A stretch of DNA of 64,000 bases from Adenophora triphylla var. japonica (taxonomy: Eukaryota; Streptophyta; Magnoliopsida; Asterales; Campanulaceae). The notes beneath the pieces are model-generated. The model was given only the letters and a program-made list of their open reading frames with translations. It made no database searches and was not told the origin of the DNA. The translations under genes were made by a program, and so were the position numbers. The stretch's first letter is position 1; the number at the start of each line of letters is the position of its first letter. The DNA is taken from positions 124,001 to 188,000 of the forward strand of contig JAFEMH010002345.1 in assembly GCA_022495995.1 (NCBI GenBank). The letters run 5' to 3'. Shown piece after piece: positions 43,141 through 55,613 of this stretch.

Positions 43141-44408
43141 ACATATTACCAAGTTTTATCAACTTTGGTTCAAGTTCCATAATTGCCTTTCAACCATTTT
43201 TAGGACAATATTTAAAGCCCTTCCAAATATCAATTTGGACCATTTAAAGTTCCATTATATAGTACTAAAGTTGTACTCGAGTTATAGTCACAAAGGGACT
43301 AAATCCAAGCTAAGTTACTTAGGTTCACAAGCTTGCAAAATCAATACCAAAACCATGTCCTGGGCACGAGTCGTGCTAATGGGCACGAGTCGTGCCCAAC
43401 CCCCGCACGACTGTCTCAAATTTCACGACTACCCTTCACGACTTCAACCCAAAGGCCACGAGTGTCGCACGACTCGTTTCACCATGGTCACGACTCGTGC
43501 TAATGGGCACGAGTCATGCCCAACACCAGTTCCACTATTCTAGGCTGAACAACATCAGTAACAGAAAACAAATACAAGTTCCCAATTTAATCTACGACGA
43601 GGAGCCATAAGTTACTCCCCACATCAGTATATTAAGGGCTAACTTATACATATACTCCCTCCATGCCAAGTAACTATTCTATACCACCTTATCACCTTCA
43701 TACAACCCTCCATGCCAAGGAGTCACTACCCTTCATCCCAACCATCATTTGCTTTATTTCAAAAGCCTAATAATGTATCCAAGCTGATAAAAAATTAGTC
43801 ATATACCCATAATATCATCAATTATATAGTATGAACACTTATGGAATTAAATCATAATAACTTACCAAAATAAGTCGAAATGAAAATAGGATTTGATCGG
43901 TTCTAAATGATCTACTCGCTTCACTGATCAATAATATGAAGTCAGAAATGGAAATGGATCGACGGTTGAATTGATACGATTTTCTGAAGGTAACCCTAGG
44001 TTTAAGGAATGAAACGTAGGGAGAAAGATACTGAGAATGAGATATGAACTTTCTGGGAGCCTATTGATATTTATATAGCATAATTACACTCTAGCTCCTC
44101 CCAGTTTCACACTCCTACAAACCACCTTGAGGTTTTATTTACACTCAAGCTCTTCAATACTTTTTATAACATTTCACTTAAAAATTCAAATGTTATAACT
44201 TTAACACATTAATTCCCATGTGATCCATTTAGACGTTATATAATTCAAATTAATTTAATAACATCTAAAATCACAAAATGGCCCAATTAACCAAATAAGC
44301 ACATAACCAAACCCATTATCAAATAATGCATAATATGAGATGCAATGCACCCCACTTCCACGTGCTCCACGGGTACCCAAAATGGTGTCTCAATTTAGGG
44401 TCGTGACA
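43141..44408 (-). repeat. Tekay LTR fragment (probably Tekay-1 5' LTR)
   Basis: Minus-strand LTR starting TGTCACGACCCTAAATTG at 44408. The first 455 bp match 33301-33754 almost exactly, and the rest matches 58860-59850 of the solo LTR. The match ends after the equivalent of ...CTTGGTAA at ~43141, where Tat-2 sequence begins. It contains the GGGCACGAGTCGTGCCC palindromes at 43354-43402 and 43490-43520. Confidence 0.8.
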
Positions 44409-45253
44409 AGGAGAATGCAACAATATGCTTTCAACTAACTGAACTCTCTATTACTTGATTGCTTGAATGATTTTGATGATGTAAACTGACATTCTGGAGG
44501 TCTATTTATAGTTTTCGAAGAGTCAGAGGTACCTGTTGGGTAATAGGCATAATTTGATCCGGGTGAATCTGGGCCGTCCGATCGCACCTGATCGATGAAC
44601 CAGATTCAGCGAACCGGCCCGAACCAGTGCCAATGGGTACATCCGTATCGACCCGCACCTGTACGAAGGGTCACGGACCAACCAGATTCATGTACGGATC
44701 CAATCCGCGGATCGGACCCGAACCAGCCCTAAACTCATCCTAGCCGAGTCAATCCCACACCAAACCCCGTCCAACCCAATCTGACCGAACCAACTTCCGT
44801 CAAAAGTTTAATGCTCCAATAGCTCCTAGCGATGAAGTGCGAAGTGCGCACTAAAACGCCCAATACACCCTTCGCGCCGCTTCGCGGTTGTGGAGTAATT
44901 TTGGGCTAGTCCAAAATTAGCATAATTGGCCAATACTTGTATGGTTGACCCAATGCTCCACTAGGTTGCATGGTAAGTAGGATACCACTTGATTGTTACC
45001 TCCTTCAAGTGGATGAGTTAAAAAACTCTCCTACCTTTTTGGTTTCTAAGCAATATGGGATATAGCATTCCATATTCACTAACTCTTCATAAACCCATTT
45101 CAAATTACATACTTTGAGCATTAATTTCTCATTCATCATAAATTAATTTTGAGAAAATAAATATATCACGTTAATCTACTCCAAATGTAGATTATAAATA
45201 TGTAATTTATTTTTCATTTACACAAAATGAAAATACATTTAATTTCGGTCACA
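44409..45253 (-). repeat. Copia-C 3' LTR (left end truncated)
   Basis: Matches the 5' LTR at 58247-62596 without the solo LTR insertion. A minus-strand TATA box (TATAAATAGA) is at 44501-44510. Its element-proximal end reads ...TTTCGGTCACA, lacking 26 bp (a 9-bp-stem hairpin, AATATTGGT/ACCAATATT) present in the 5' LTR before the terminal CA. Confidence 0.82.
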
Positions 45254-45850
45254 TGAATGACAATTAATGCATGTATGAATGCAGATTCGTTTAGAAATCC
45301 CAGATAACTAATATTGCACTGGGATAGATAGTTTGTGGCCTTGAATCTTTCCTAGTAAGATACTATCGAATATACTAGCATTATAGTAGCGCGATGCTTT
45401 TAACCAACTTGACTGTATAGTGTATACCGAGACAATAGTATTTACACAATAATAACTCTAACACGTTTTGTTCTCACGTTTTTGTCCATTTCGGTCCTGG
45501 ACCATATCTCATTCATAAGTGTTTCATTTAGAAGCGGCCCTTATTTCTTCTCACTTATATAGGTGATCTCATATAAAGAGTATCCTGCTACTCCACCACG
45601 TAGGTATATGAATCATTAAAAATTTTCATTTAACCTCACCACTGCAGCAAGTGCGTACACTTCGACTGTTCTAGGAATGAGTATGAAAAGGTTCCAAGTG
45701 TTTTTACTGAAATCTCAAAACTTAGTTGTCTCTTTGAACCAAGGGCTTGGGATCTCCAATTCTCAAGGTAGAGTGTCCGCTAAGAAAGTTCTTTTGATGT
45801 GGCATTTAAACCCATTCCTCTTAACAACGTAAACATTTGATCTCTGCTTA
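45254..45850 (-). other. Copia-C 3' untranslated region and end of polyprotein
   Basis: Continuation of the RNase H end beyond Copia-D. The minus strand first reads a short GMGLNA-type tail near 45830-45810, then non-coding sequence up to the 3' LTR. The five bases GCTTA before 45851 are repeated after Copia-D. Confidence 0.6.
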
Positions 45851-47413
45851 TGTAGGTGTTAGTGCCCTAGGCCTATAGAGATAGACTTATTTGTAATGTC
45901 ATTATTCATTTATATAAGAGATTGTTTCTTTGATTATTATATGTGTTTGCATGTTTACTTTAATAATCGTGTCCCTAGTTCTTATGAAGCACTAGTATGA
46001 AGTCTAATGGATAATCATGTGATGATTATATGCATGGAGATGCACATTAGATTCATGGGTACTTGTTAGAGAACAAGGTACTGGACTTGACCCATTATGA
46101 GAGTTATGTCATGGTCGTATGTCAAATAAATCTCATATAGTTATATCATTGATATCCTTTGACCTGAGATTATCATCGTCTTCCACTCGATGAATATTAT
46201 GTTTGATATAGTTTAACGTTGTCTTTAACCGGATAACAATAAGGGCTATTATTGGCATGATATGATTCTTGTTGGGAAGAATGATAAGTCAAGATGGAAA
46301 TTTGTCCCTCGTAAAGAGAGATGTTTGCTAGGCCACTCGTAAGTAAGATTGATGTAGTGCATGGCCATGCCCGAATGAATTAATGTGATTAATATCATTC
46401 GATTAATCGATTTACTTAGTAACGAGAAAGCATTGAACAATATGAGTTGACGTAGACCATGACTCATGTTCAATATAACATCGTGTGACAAAGGGATTTT
46501 GATATGTTCTATGTAGGAAAATCGAACTTGGTATTATATTATTTGGGTAGGCATGATGGCTTGCTAGAGTCCTCTCATGTCTTATGAGGATCGATGTGAT
46601 CGAACTCATTGCCAACTTAATATAGTCCTATGGAGTCACACGCATCGAACGAATTGTCAAAAGTGAAGAATATGGAGTTTTTGTTCTCAAGGGACGACTC
46701 ATCCCCAGGCCATAACCAACTATTCCCTTGGCCTGGGACGAGAGAATCAGTGAGAGAGTCCTGAGGGACGACTCGTGCCCAGGGGAACGAGTCGTGCCCA
46801 CAGGGACGACTCGTGCCCTGGGCTTGAGCCAATTATTCCCCTTAAGGGGGACGCCAGATTCAGAAGCTGGGTGCAAGGGGACGACTCGTGCCCTGGGGGA
46901 CGAGTCATCCCGTCGGCGCTGGACTGACGCGAAATTGACTTAAATTAGGGTTTTCGCAAGGGAAAATTTTTATAACGTATAAATACAAACCCCTGGTTGC
47001 CCTAGCCGTCACTCTCATGCTTTTGGGTTTAGAGAAACACAAAAGAGAGATTTCAATTGAGAATTGAGAATCAAAAACACAATCTAATTCCATTATTCTT
47101 CATCGATTGAAAAGAGTTTCAATCAAGGATCTAGCAATTCGCCTAGAATTGTTCTAGGGTTCGTTCAACGCGTGGATACACATAGAGGATCTTCGCTAAT
47201 CAAGATCTAACGTTCGTGATTCAAGAATCGTTCATCGAAGATTCGCTAGTTCTTCAATCTGGAGTTGGAACGCGTTTATCAACAACAAAAGCACACAAGG
47301 TTAGTAATTCTAAATCATTCTTCTTAATTGATCATCTAGAACGGATCCTAGGGCTCCGGGTTTTCAAGTTAATTTGCATTATTCCGCTGCACATGGACCC
47401 TCGAAACCCAACA
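45851..47413 (+). repeat. Copia-D 5' LTR
   Basis: TG...CA, 1563 bp. TATA-like TATAAATAC near 46977-46985. It contains the palindrome cluster at 46690-46915. Confidence 0.93.
46690..46915. repeat. Cluster of GACGACTCGTGCCC-type palindromes in Copia-D 5' LTR
   Basis: About six copies within 230 bp of GGGACGACTCGTGCCC, its inverse-like GGGGAACGAGTCGTGCCC, and GGGACGACTCATCCCC variants, just upstream of the TATA-like box. The equivalent cluster in the 3' LTR is at 53245-53470. Confidence 0.85.
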
Positions 47414-47414
47414 G

Positions 47415-47430
47415 TGGTATCAGAGCCCCG
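47415..47430 (+). promoter_or_regulatory. Copia-D primer-binding site (initiator Met tRNA)
   Basis: TGGTATCAGAGCCCCG begins two bases after the LTR end, the standard plant copia PBS complementary to the initiator Met tRNA 3' end. Confidence 0.95.
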
Positions 47431-48430
47431 TTCATGATGTTTATATTAGATAATCATGATAATTATATAATGTGATTATGTTAATTTTCATGATGAATAT
47501 GATTTAGAACATGATTTTATATGAGAATTGCTTATGGAAGTAATTGTATATTTTGATATACCATGATTATGAATTGAATTATTTGATTAATGTGATTAAT
47601 CTAGAATATGGATCTTGAAAATTACTTAGTATAAAGGCTGGACACCAAAAACTTCCCCACAGGCACTTCGATGGAAGTGTGGGATAACCTTGGATTACAA
47701 TGCCACGTACTAGTAATTGATGAATTTCTAGATCTTGAACAAAGTGTTTGTTATAGGGATTATGTTCATATTAAATGAGATTTTACATGAGTCATTAAAC
47801 CCTAATTGATTAAAAATTATGATGTAAACATCAAATGTGATTTGTGATGCATCATTCCATGTTCATAATTATGCTCATATAATTTTCATGAATCAACCTT
47901 GCCATGTTAATTGATAAACATGAAAATTGAACCTTCATTGAAATTTGAGTTTGTCTATGCCACCCATGTTTAAACACTTGTGAGTACACAGATAGTTTTT
48001 ATGTAGGCTACGCCACAGCGAGGTACATTAATTCTATCTTTGTATGATCGAGATGAGCAAACGGTGATTGCTATACGTTTAAAAATGGTTGAACTCAATT
48101 AGGCTATCAAAAAAGTTTTGGGCCTAAGGCATAAGATGGGATTGAAACATGTGACATACGATGTCTATAATCTCATAAAGGATCTAAGAGTCATATGTTG
48201 ATATGATTGATAAAAGTTATCTACCTTTTTAGTTTAATTTTGAGCAGTCGTGCCATAGCCGACTTGAAATTAAATTAAAGTTGGGTCTTAGCCTATTAAA
48301 TTATATTATGCATGTTTGTATAAGAAGGTTATATAATTTAGTGGGAGTATTTATAAAATACGTTAATTAATCTCTTAAATGAAATTGGTACTTATATGTG
48401 TTCATATTTGTTGCATATCTTTGTAGATCA
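47431..48430 (+). other. Copia-D untranslated leader
   Basis: About 1 kb of AT-rich leader between PBS and the gag start. No conserved frame is seen. It contains a TTAATTAGTGGGAGTA-like purine patch near 48335-48350. Confidence 0.6.
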
Positions 48431-49321
48431 ATGGCTGTAAACACTAATCAAAATCTGTCACTGCGATCAGTCCTTGAGAAGGACAAGTTAGAAGAGAATG
48501 GCAACAACTATGTGGATTGGATCCGCAGTTTGGGAATTGTTCTCAAACAGGAAAGGAAGTTGTACATTCTCGATGGACCCGTTCCACCCAAACCTGCTTC
48601 TAATGCAACTAAAGCTGAAAAGGATCAACATAAGAAACATGTAGATGATTCTATTGATGTTGGTTGCTTGATGCTTGCTACCATGTGTAAGGCCCTTCAG
48701 AAGGACCTTGTACACATGGAAGCTTATGATTTGGGAAATCATTTGAAGGAAATGTTCCAGTTGCAAGCACGTCAGAAAAGGTTTGACACTATGAAGGCTT
48801 TTCATTCATGCAAGATGATTGAAAGACAACCTGTTGGGCCTCATATGTTGAAAATGAAGGGTCACCTCGAACATCTTGAGAGGCTTGGATATCCTATCCA
48901 GTTGGAATTGGCTACGGATATGATATTGCATTCACTCCCTGAAAGTTATAATCAGTTCGTTATGAATTATAACATGAATGGGATGAATAAATCTCTGTCT
49001 GACTTGTATGGAATGCTTAAGAATGCAGAGAACAATATCGCCAAGAAAACCAATCAAGTGTTGATGGTGAATAAAGGAAAGGGGTTCAAGAAACCCAAGG
49101 TTAAAGCAAGAGTTGCTAAACCGGAGGTAAAGGTTGCCATTGTTGAGAAGCCTCAACCCAAATCCCTAAAGGATGCGGTGTGCTACCATTACAAGGAAAC
49201 TGGGCATTGGAGGCGTAACTGCAAAGCTTATCAGGAAGGACTGAAGAAGAAGGGCAATGAGATTGCCATGACTTCAGGTATCTATGTGATAGATATTTTA
49301 CTTTCTACTTTTAGTTCTTGA
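48431..49321 (+). pseudogene. Copia-D gag and start of protease, ending at a premature stop
   Basis: Start at ATG 48431 (MAVNTNQNLSLRSVLEKDKL), chosen over an upstream in-frame Met because it matches a usual copia gag beginning. It has a gag domain with NNYVDWIRSLGIVLKQERKL, a Lys-rich linker, then a zinc knuckle CYHYKETGHWRRNC, in which the second Cys of C-X2-C is replaced by Tyr, so metal binding is doubtful. The frame stops at TGA 49319-49321, directly before VLDTGCGSHI, where the family has Trp: a TGG-to-TGA change. Confidence 0.85.
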
Positions 49322-51268
49322 GTATTAGATACCGGATGTGGATCTCACATTTGCCTGAATGTGCAGGGACTAAAGAATAGAAGGTCGCTCAAAGAGGGTG
49401 AAGTAGACCTGCGGGTTGGAAATGGAGCAAGAGTTGCTGCATTGGTCGTAGGGACTTACGTAGTCACTTTACCTAGCGGATTAATATTAGTTTTGAATAA
49501 CTGCTATTATGTTCCGGATTTGAGCAGGAACATTATTTCAATTTCTTGTTTAGACAACGAGGGTTACAATTTTCTTATTGCGAATAAGAAATTTTCCATT
49601 TATTTGAATGATATGCTTTACTGTATTGCTCATTCTTATAGTGGCCTTTATGTCTTAGATGTTGAAAATAATGTTGATAATGTCTATCATGTTAATAAGA
49701 AATCTAAACCAAACAATGTGAACAACACATTTAAATGGCATTGCCGTCTTGGCCACATAAATGAGAAACGCGTCTCTAAACTCCATAAAGATGGATATTT
49801 AGACTCATATGATTATGAATCATATGATGTTTGCGAATCTTGTTTATTGGGCAAGATGACTAAAGCACCTTTTACTAAGAGTAGTGAAAGGGCTAGTGAT
49901 TTGTTGGCTCTCATACATACTGATGTATGTGGACCAATGAATAGCATTGCTAGGGGAGGATTTCGGTACTTCATAACGTTCACTGATGACTTATCAAGAT
50001 ATGGCTATGTCTATCTGATGAAGTACAAAAGTGAAGCATTTGAGATATTTAGAATATTTCAAAATGAAGTACAAAATCAACTTAGCAAAACTATTAAAAC
50101 ACTTCGATCCGATCGAGGTGGTGAATATTTAAGCCAAGAATTTGACGATCATCTTAAAAGTTGTGGAATTGTTTCAGAACTTACTCCACCCGGAACACCA
50201 CAATGGAATGGTGTGTCCGAGAGGAGAAATCGAACTCTATTAGATATGGTTCGATCGATGATGAGTCAAGTTAACCTTCCTATTTCTTTTTGGGGACATG
50301 CACTGGAAACAGCTGCTTTCACACTTAATAAGGTCCCTACTAAATCGGCTCCTAAGACCCCACATGAGATGTGGCATGGAAGAAAACCTAGTTTATCTTT
50401 CATGAAGATTTGGGGATGTGAAGCTTATGTGAAGAAATTAGTTTCTGAAAATAAGCTTGCACCTAGATCTGATAAATGTATTTTCGTTGGTTATCCTAAG
50501 GAAACGAAAGGATATCAATTTTACAACCGATCCGAGAACAAAGTGTTTGTTGCTCGACATGGTGTCTTTCTAGAGAAAGAGTTTCTCTCTAAAGAAACTA
50601 GTGGGAGTAAAATTGATCTTGAAGAAATTCAAGAACCAGAAAATGACAAGGAACCAATAGTAGAGACGGAACCAAATTCACAAGCTGTTGTGGAACCGGT
50701 TCAAGATACACAAGTTCTTCGCAGATCAGATAGGATACGATCCGAACCTGAGAGATATGAATTTCTCATGACGGAAAGTAACGAAGTAGAAATCATTGAG
50801 AATGATGAACCTACTTCCTATCAAGAGGCGATGTCCACTCCTGATTCGGACAAGTGGCTAGGAGCCTTGGAATCCGAGATCAAATCCATGTACGATAATC
50901 AAGTTTGGAACTTGATTGATCCACCTGGAGGTGTAAAAACCATAGGGTGCAAGTGGGTTTTCAAAAAGAAAACCGACATGGATGGGAAGGTACATACTTT
51001 TAAGGCTAGGCTTGTTGCTAAGGGGTATAGGCAGACTCATGGCGTTGACTATGATGAAACCTTTTCGCCCGTAGCAATGCTTAAGTCTATTAGAATCTTA
51101 ATTGCCATAGCCGCATATTACGACTATGAGATGTGGCAAATGGATGTCAAAACAGTGTTTCTTAACGGAAACCTACTTGAGGATGTATACATGATACAAC
51201 CTGAAGGGTTTGTTGATCTAAAGAATTCTAATAAAGTATGTAAGTTGCAGAGATCCATTTATGATTGA
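49322..51268 (+). pseudogene. Copia-D protease, integrase and RT (first part)
   Basis: In the gag frame after the stop: protease VLDTGCGSHI and NIISISCLDNEGY; integrase zinc region CRLGHINEKRVSKLHK...CESCLLGKM; core HTDVCGPMN, SDRGGEYLS, TPQWNGVSERRNRTLLDM; C-terminal WGHALE, MWHGRKPS, FVGYPKE; linker; RT CKWVFKKKTDMDGKVHTFKARLVAKGYRQ and MWQMDVKTVFLNG. The frame ends at TGA 51266-51268 after SIYD, where one base has been lost (family SLYGLKQ). Confidence 0.88.
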
Positions 51269-52389
51269 AGCAAGCTTCGAGGAGCTGGAATCTACGTTTT
51301 GGTGAATCAGTCAAAGAGCTTGGCTTCATCAAAAACGAAGATGAACCTTGTGTATACAAGAAAGTAAGTGGGAGCATAGTTCTATTTCTGGTGTTATATG
51401 TCGATGACATCTTGCTCATTGGAAACAATGTTCCTGCACTTGAGACTGTCAAGTCCTGGTTAGGAAAATATTTTTCAATGAAAGATATGGGTGAAGCGGC
51501 TTACATCCTTGGTATCAATATCTATAGAGATAGATCAAGAAGGATGATTGGTTTGAGTCAGAGTACATATATTGACAAGGTCCTTAGAAGATTCCGCATG
51601 GAAAATTCTAAGAGAGGGAACTTGCCAATGGGACATGGCATTACTCTTAGCAAGACTCATTGTCCCAAGACAAATGATGAGCAAAAGAGGATGAGTGATA
51701 TTCCATATGCTTCGGCAATTGGGTCTATCATGTATGCCATGTTATGTACTAGACCCGATGTCTCGTATGCTCTAAGCGCAACGAGTAGATACCAGTCTGA
51801 TCCTGGTGAGAACCATTGGATAGCAGTCAAGAATATCCTGAAGTACTTGAGAAGAACTAAGGATGTATTCTTGGTATTTGGAGGAATGGAAGATGATCTG
51901 GTTGTAAAGGGTTACACAGATGCAAGCTTCCAGACCGACAAAGATGACTATAGATCGCAGTCTGGTTTCGTGTTTATGCTAAATGGAGGTGCTGTTTGTT
52001 GGAAGAGTTCCAAGCAAAGCACTGTTGCTGATTCTACAACCGAAGCCGAATACATAGCAGCATCGGATGCGGCTAAGGAGGCGGTTTGGATCAAGAAGTT
52101 CGTTAGTGACTTAGAAGTCGTTCCAAGTATCACTAACCCAATAGAGCTTTATTGTGACAATAATGGTGCTATTGCCCAAGCAAAAGAACCAAGGTCACAT
52201 CAACGATCCAAACACATTTTGAGACGTTTCCACCTCATTCGAGAAATCTGTGAAAGGGAGGACGTCAAGATATGCAAGGTACCAACGGATGACAACATTT
52301 CGGACCCTCTCACCAAGCCTTTGCCACAAGCTAAACATGATGGTCATGTTAGGTCCATGGGTATAAGATACATGAATGATTGGGCCTAG
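51265..52389 (+). pseudogene. Copia-D RT (second part) and RNase H
   Basis: Continues after the one-base deletion: KQASRSWNLRF, FLVLYVDDILLIGN with catalytic YVDD, MKDMGEAAYILGI, then RNase H GYTDASFQTDKDDYRSQSG, TTEAEYIAASDAAKEAVW, CDNNGAIAQAKEPRSHQRSKHI and DPLTKPLPQAKH, ending YMNDWA with TAG at 52387-52389. All expected catalytic residues are present. Confidence 0.88.
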
Positions 52390-52403
52390 TGCAAGTGGGA
52401 GAC
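52390..52403 (+). promoter_or_regulatory. Copia-D polypurine tract
   Basis: GCAAGTGGGAGAC sits between the stop codon and the 3' LTR. Confidence 0.75.
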
Positions 52404-53966
52404 TGTAGGTGTTAGTGCCCTAGGCCTATAGAGATAGACTTATTTGTAATGTCATTATTCATTTATATAAGAGATTGTTTCTTTGATTATTATATGTGTT
52501 TGCATGTTTACTTTAATAATCGTGTCCCTAGTTCTTATGAAGCACTAGTATGAAGTCTAATGGATAATCATGTGATGATTATATGCATGGAGATGCACAT
52601 TAGATTCATGGGTACTTGTTAGAGAACAAGGTACTGGACTTGACCCATTATGAGATTTATGTCATGGTCGTATGTCATAAATAAATCTCATATAGTTATA
52701 TCATTGATATCCTTTGACCTGAGATTATCATCGTCTTCCACTCGATGAATATTATGTTTGATATAGTTTAACGTTGTCTTTAACCGGATAACAATAAGGG
52801 CTATTATTGGCATGATATGATTCTTATTGGGAAGAATGATAAGTCAAGATGGAAATTTGTCCCTCGTAAAGAGAGATGTTTGCTAGGCCACTCGTAAGTA
52901 AGATTGATGTAGTGTATGGCCATGCCCAAATGAATTAATGTGATTAATATCATTCGATTAATCAATTTACTTAGTAACGAGAAAGCATTGAACAATATGA
53001 GTTGACGTAGACCATGACTCATGTTCAATATAACATCGTGTGACAAAGGGATTGTGATATGTTCTATGTAGGAAAATCAAACTTGGTATTATATTATTTG
53101 GTAGGCATGATGACTTGCTAGAGTCCGCTCATGTCTTATGAGGATCGATGTGATCGAACTCATTGCCAACTTAATATAGTCCTATGGGGTCACACGCATC
53201 GAACGAATTGTCAAAAATGAAGAATATGGAGTTTTTGTTCTCAGGGGACGACTCGTCCCCAGGCCATAACCAACTATTCCCTTGGCCTGGGAAGAGAGAA
53301 TCAGTGAGAGAGTCCTGAGGGACGACTCGTGCCCAGGGGGACGAGTTGTGCCCACAGGGACGACTCGTGCCCTGGGCTTGAGCCAATTATTCCCCTTAAG
53401 GGGGACGCCAGATTCAGAAGCTGGGTGCAAGGGGATGACTCGTGCCCTGGGGACGAGTCGTCCCGTCGGCGCTGGACTGACGTGAAATTGACTTAAATTA
53501 GGGTTTTCGCAAGGGAAAATTTTTATAACGTATAAATATAAACCCATGTTTGCCCTAGCCGTCACTCTCATGCTTTTGGGTTTAGAGAAACACAAAAGAG
53601 AGATTTCAATTGAGAATTGAGAATAAAAAACACAATCCAATTCCATTATTCTTCATCGATTGAAAAGAGTTTCAATCAAGGATCTAGCAATCCGCCTAGA
53701 ATTGTTCTAGGGTTCGTTCAACGCGTGGATACACATAGAGGATCTTCGCTAATCAAGATCTAACGTTCGTGATTCAAGAATCGTTCATCGAAGATTCGCT
53801 AGTTCTTCAATCTGGAGTTGGAACGCGTTTATCAACGACAAAAGCACACAAGGTTAGTAATTCTAAATCATTCTTCTTAATTGATCATCTAGAACAGATC
53901 CTAGGGCTCCGGGTTTTCGAGTTAATTTGCATTATTCCGCTGCGCATGGACCCTCGAAACCCAACA
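52404..53966 (+). repeat. Copia-D 3' LTR
   Basis: 1563 bp, same ends as the 5' LTR, with small compensating indels. The palindrome cluster is at 53245-53470. Followed by TSD GCTTA. Confidence 0.93.
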
Positions 53967-53971
53967 GCTTA

Positions 53972-54930
53972 TACCTTTAGTAAGCGGATCCGCTAGATTA
54001 TCCTTTGACTTCACATAGTCAACAACGATAATTCCATTAGAGCTCAATTGTCTGATGATATTATGTCTACGACGTATATGTCTAGACTTATCATTATACA
54101 TACTACTCTGTGCCCTTCCTATTGCTGACTGACTATCACAATATATTAGAACAACAGGCACATGTTTATTCTAACAAGAAATATCTTCCAAAAGATTCTT
54201 TAGTCACTCAGCTTCTTCTCCAACTTTGTCTAGGACTATAAACTCAAATTCCATCGTTGATCGAGCTATGCAAGTTTGTTTGGAAGATTTCCATAACACT
54301 GCTCCTCCACCTATTGTGAAAATATATTCATTTGTGGACTTGGAGTCTTTTGTGTCAGATATCCAATTAGCATCACAGTATCCTTCTAATACTGCTGGAT
54401 ATCTTCTATAAAGTAACCCACAATTCATTGTATATTTTAGATACCTCAATACTCTCGTTAAGGCTTTCCAATGATCATTACTGGGATTACTTGTGAACCT
54501 ACTCAGTTTTCTCACTGAATATGTGATGTCTGGACGTGTACAGTTTGTTAAGTACATTAGACTTCCAATTATCTTATCATATTCCAGTTGAGAAACTGGT
54601 TCACCGACGTTCTTGACTAAGTGTAGACTCATGTCTACTGGAGTCTTAGTCGGTGGACTGTCAATGGCATTAAATTTCTGAAGAACATTTTCAAGATAAT
54701 GGGACTGTGATAAGATTATTCCTTCTGATGTTCTAGAAATCTTTATTCCTAATATAACATCAGCTAATCCCATATCCTTCATGTCAATGTTTTTCTTTAA
54801 CATGGCTTTAGTATTCATGATCAATTCATGAGTACTTCCCATTATCAACATGTCGTCTACATAAAGACAAACTATTACAAATGATTCAGATGTCCCTTTA
54901 ATGTAGACACACTTGTCACATTCATTTATC
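53972..54930 (-). pseudogene. Copia-C RNase H and RT end
   Basis: Minus-strand frames: [15 protein letters not shown] at ~54870-54830 with the catalytic pair, [75 protein letters not shown], then after a shift IYCDSQSAIGRAQSSMYNDKSRHIRRRHNIIRQL and DPLTKG. It is cut by Copia-D after PLTKG. Confidence 0.83.
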
Positions 54931-55600
54931 TTGAATCAATTTGACAACATTGTTCGGTCAAACTTCTCATGCCATTGTTTAGGTGCTTGTTTTAGTCCGT
55001 ATAATGACTTTACAAGTTTACACACCTTTTGCCCTTTTCCAGGAGCAACAAACCCTTCAGGTTGTTCTATGTAAATCTCTTCATTTAGCTCTCCATTCAA
55101 GAAAGCTATTTTCAGGTCCATTTGATGTATCTCAAGGTTATGCACTGGAGCAATAGCTATGAGATCAAAAATGGATGTGATCCTCGTAACAAGGGAATAT
55201 GTATCAAAGAAATCATATTCCTCCTTTTGTTTAAACCCTTTGGCTACCAATCGAGCTTTAAACTTATCAATAGATCCATCAGCCTTATACTTCCTTTTAA
55301 TGATCCATTTGTAACCCAACGATTTGCATCCTTTTGGAAGATCAACCAACTCCCAAGTATGATTGTTCATAATGGACTCTATTTCACTATTAATAGCTTT
55401 TTTCCAGAACAGAGCATCCGGACTGGATAATGCTTGTTTAATAGTTGCAGGTTTATTTTCTAACATGAAAGAAAGAAAATCAAGACCAAAAGATTTTTCA
55501 ACTCTTGACCTCTTACTGCGCCTGGATCCTTCTTCTTCTACTACTTCTTTATCTTGTGAAGAACCATTCGCAGTTTTATAAGTTCTCTTGTTAGAACTTA
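54931..55600 (-). pseudogene. Copia-C reverse transcriptase, N-terminal part
   Basis: ENKPATIKQALSSPDALFWKKAINSE, YKWIIKRKYKADGSIDKFKARLVAKGFKQKEEYDFFDTYS, HQMDLKIAFLNGELNEEIYIEQPEGF and SLYGLKQAPKQWHEKF. The usual SP in FSPV is YSLV here. A shift near 54936 separates it from the YVDD part. Confidence 0.83.
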
Positions 55601-55613
55601 TTTATTTCCGTTC

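Larger units (their letters stand above)
45851..53966 (+). mobile_element. Copia-D: nearly intact Ty1/copia element, TSD GCTTA
   Basis: Two LTRs of 1563 bp each (45851-47413 and 52404-53966) start TGTAGGTGTTAGTGCCC and end CCCAACA. GCTTA flanks both sides (45846-45850, 53967-53971). It has an initiator-Met PBS, a gag-pol frame with one stop and one frameshift, and a purine-rich tract before the 3' LTR. The LTRs differ at a few tens of positions by eye, mostly C/T and G/A, making it one of the younger insertions. It splits the end of Copia-C RNase H. Confidence 0.95.
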
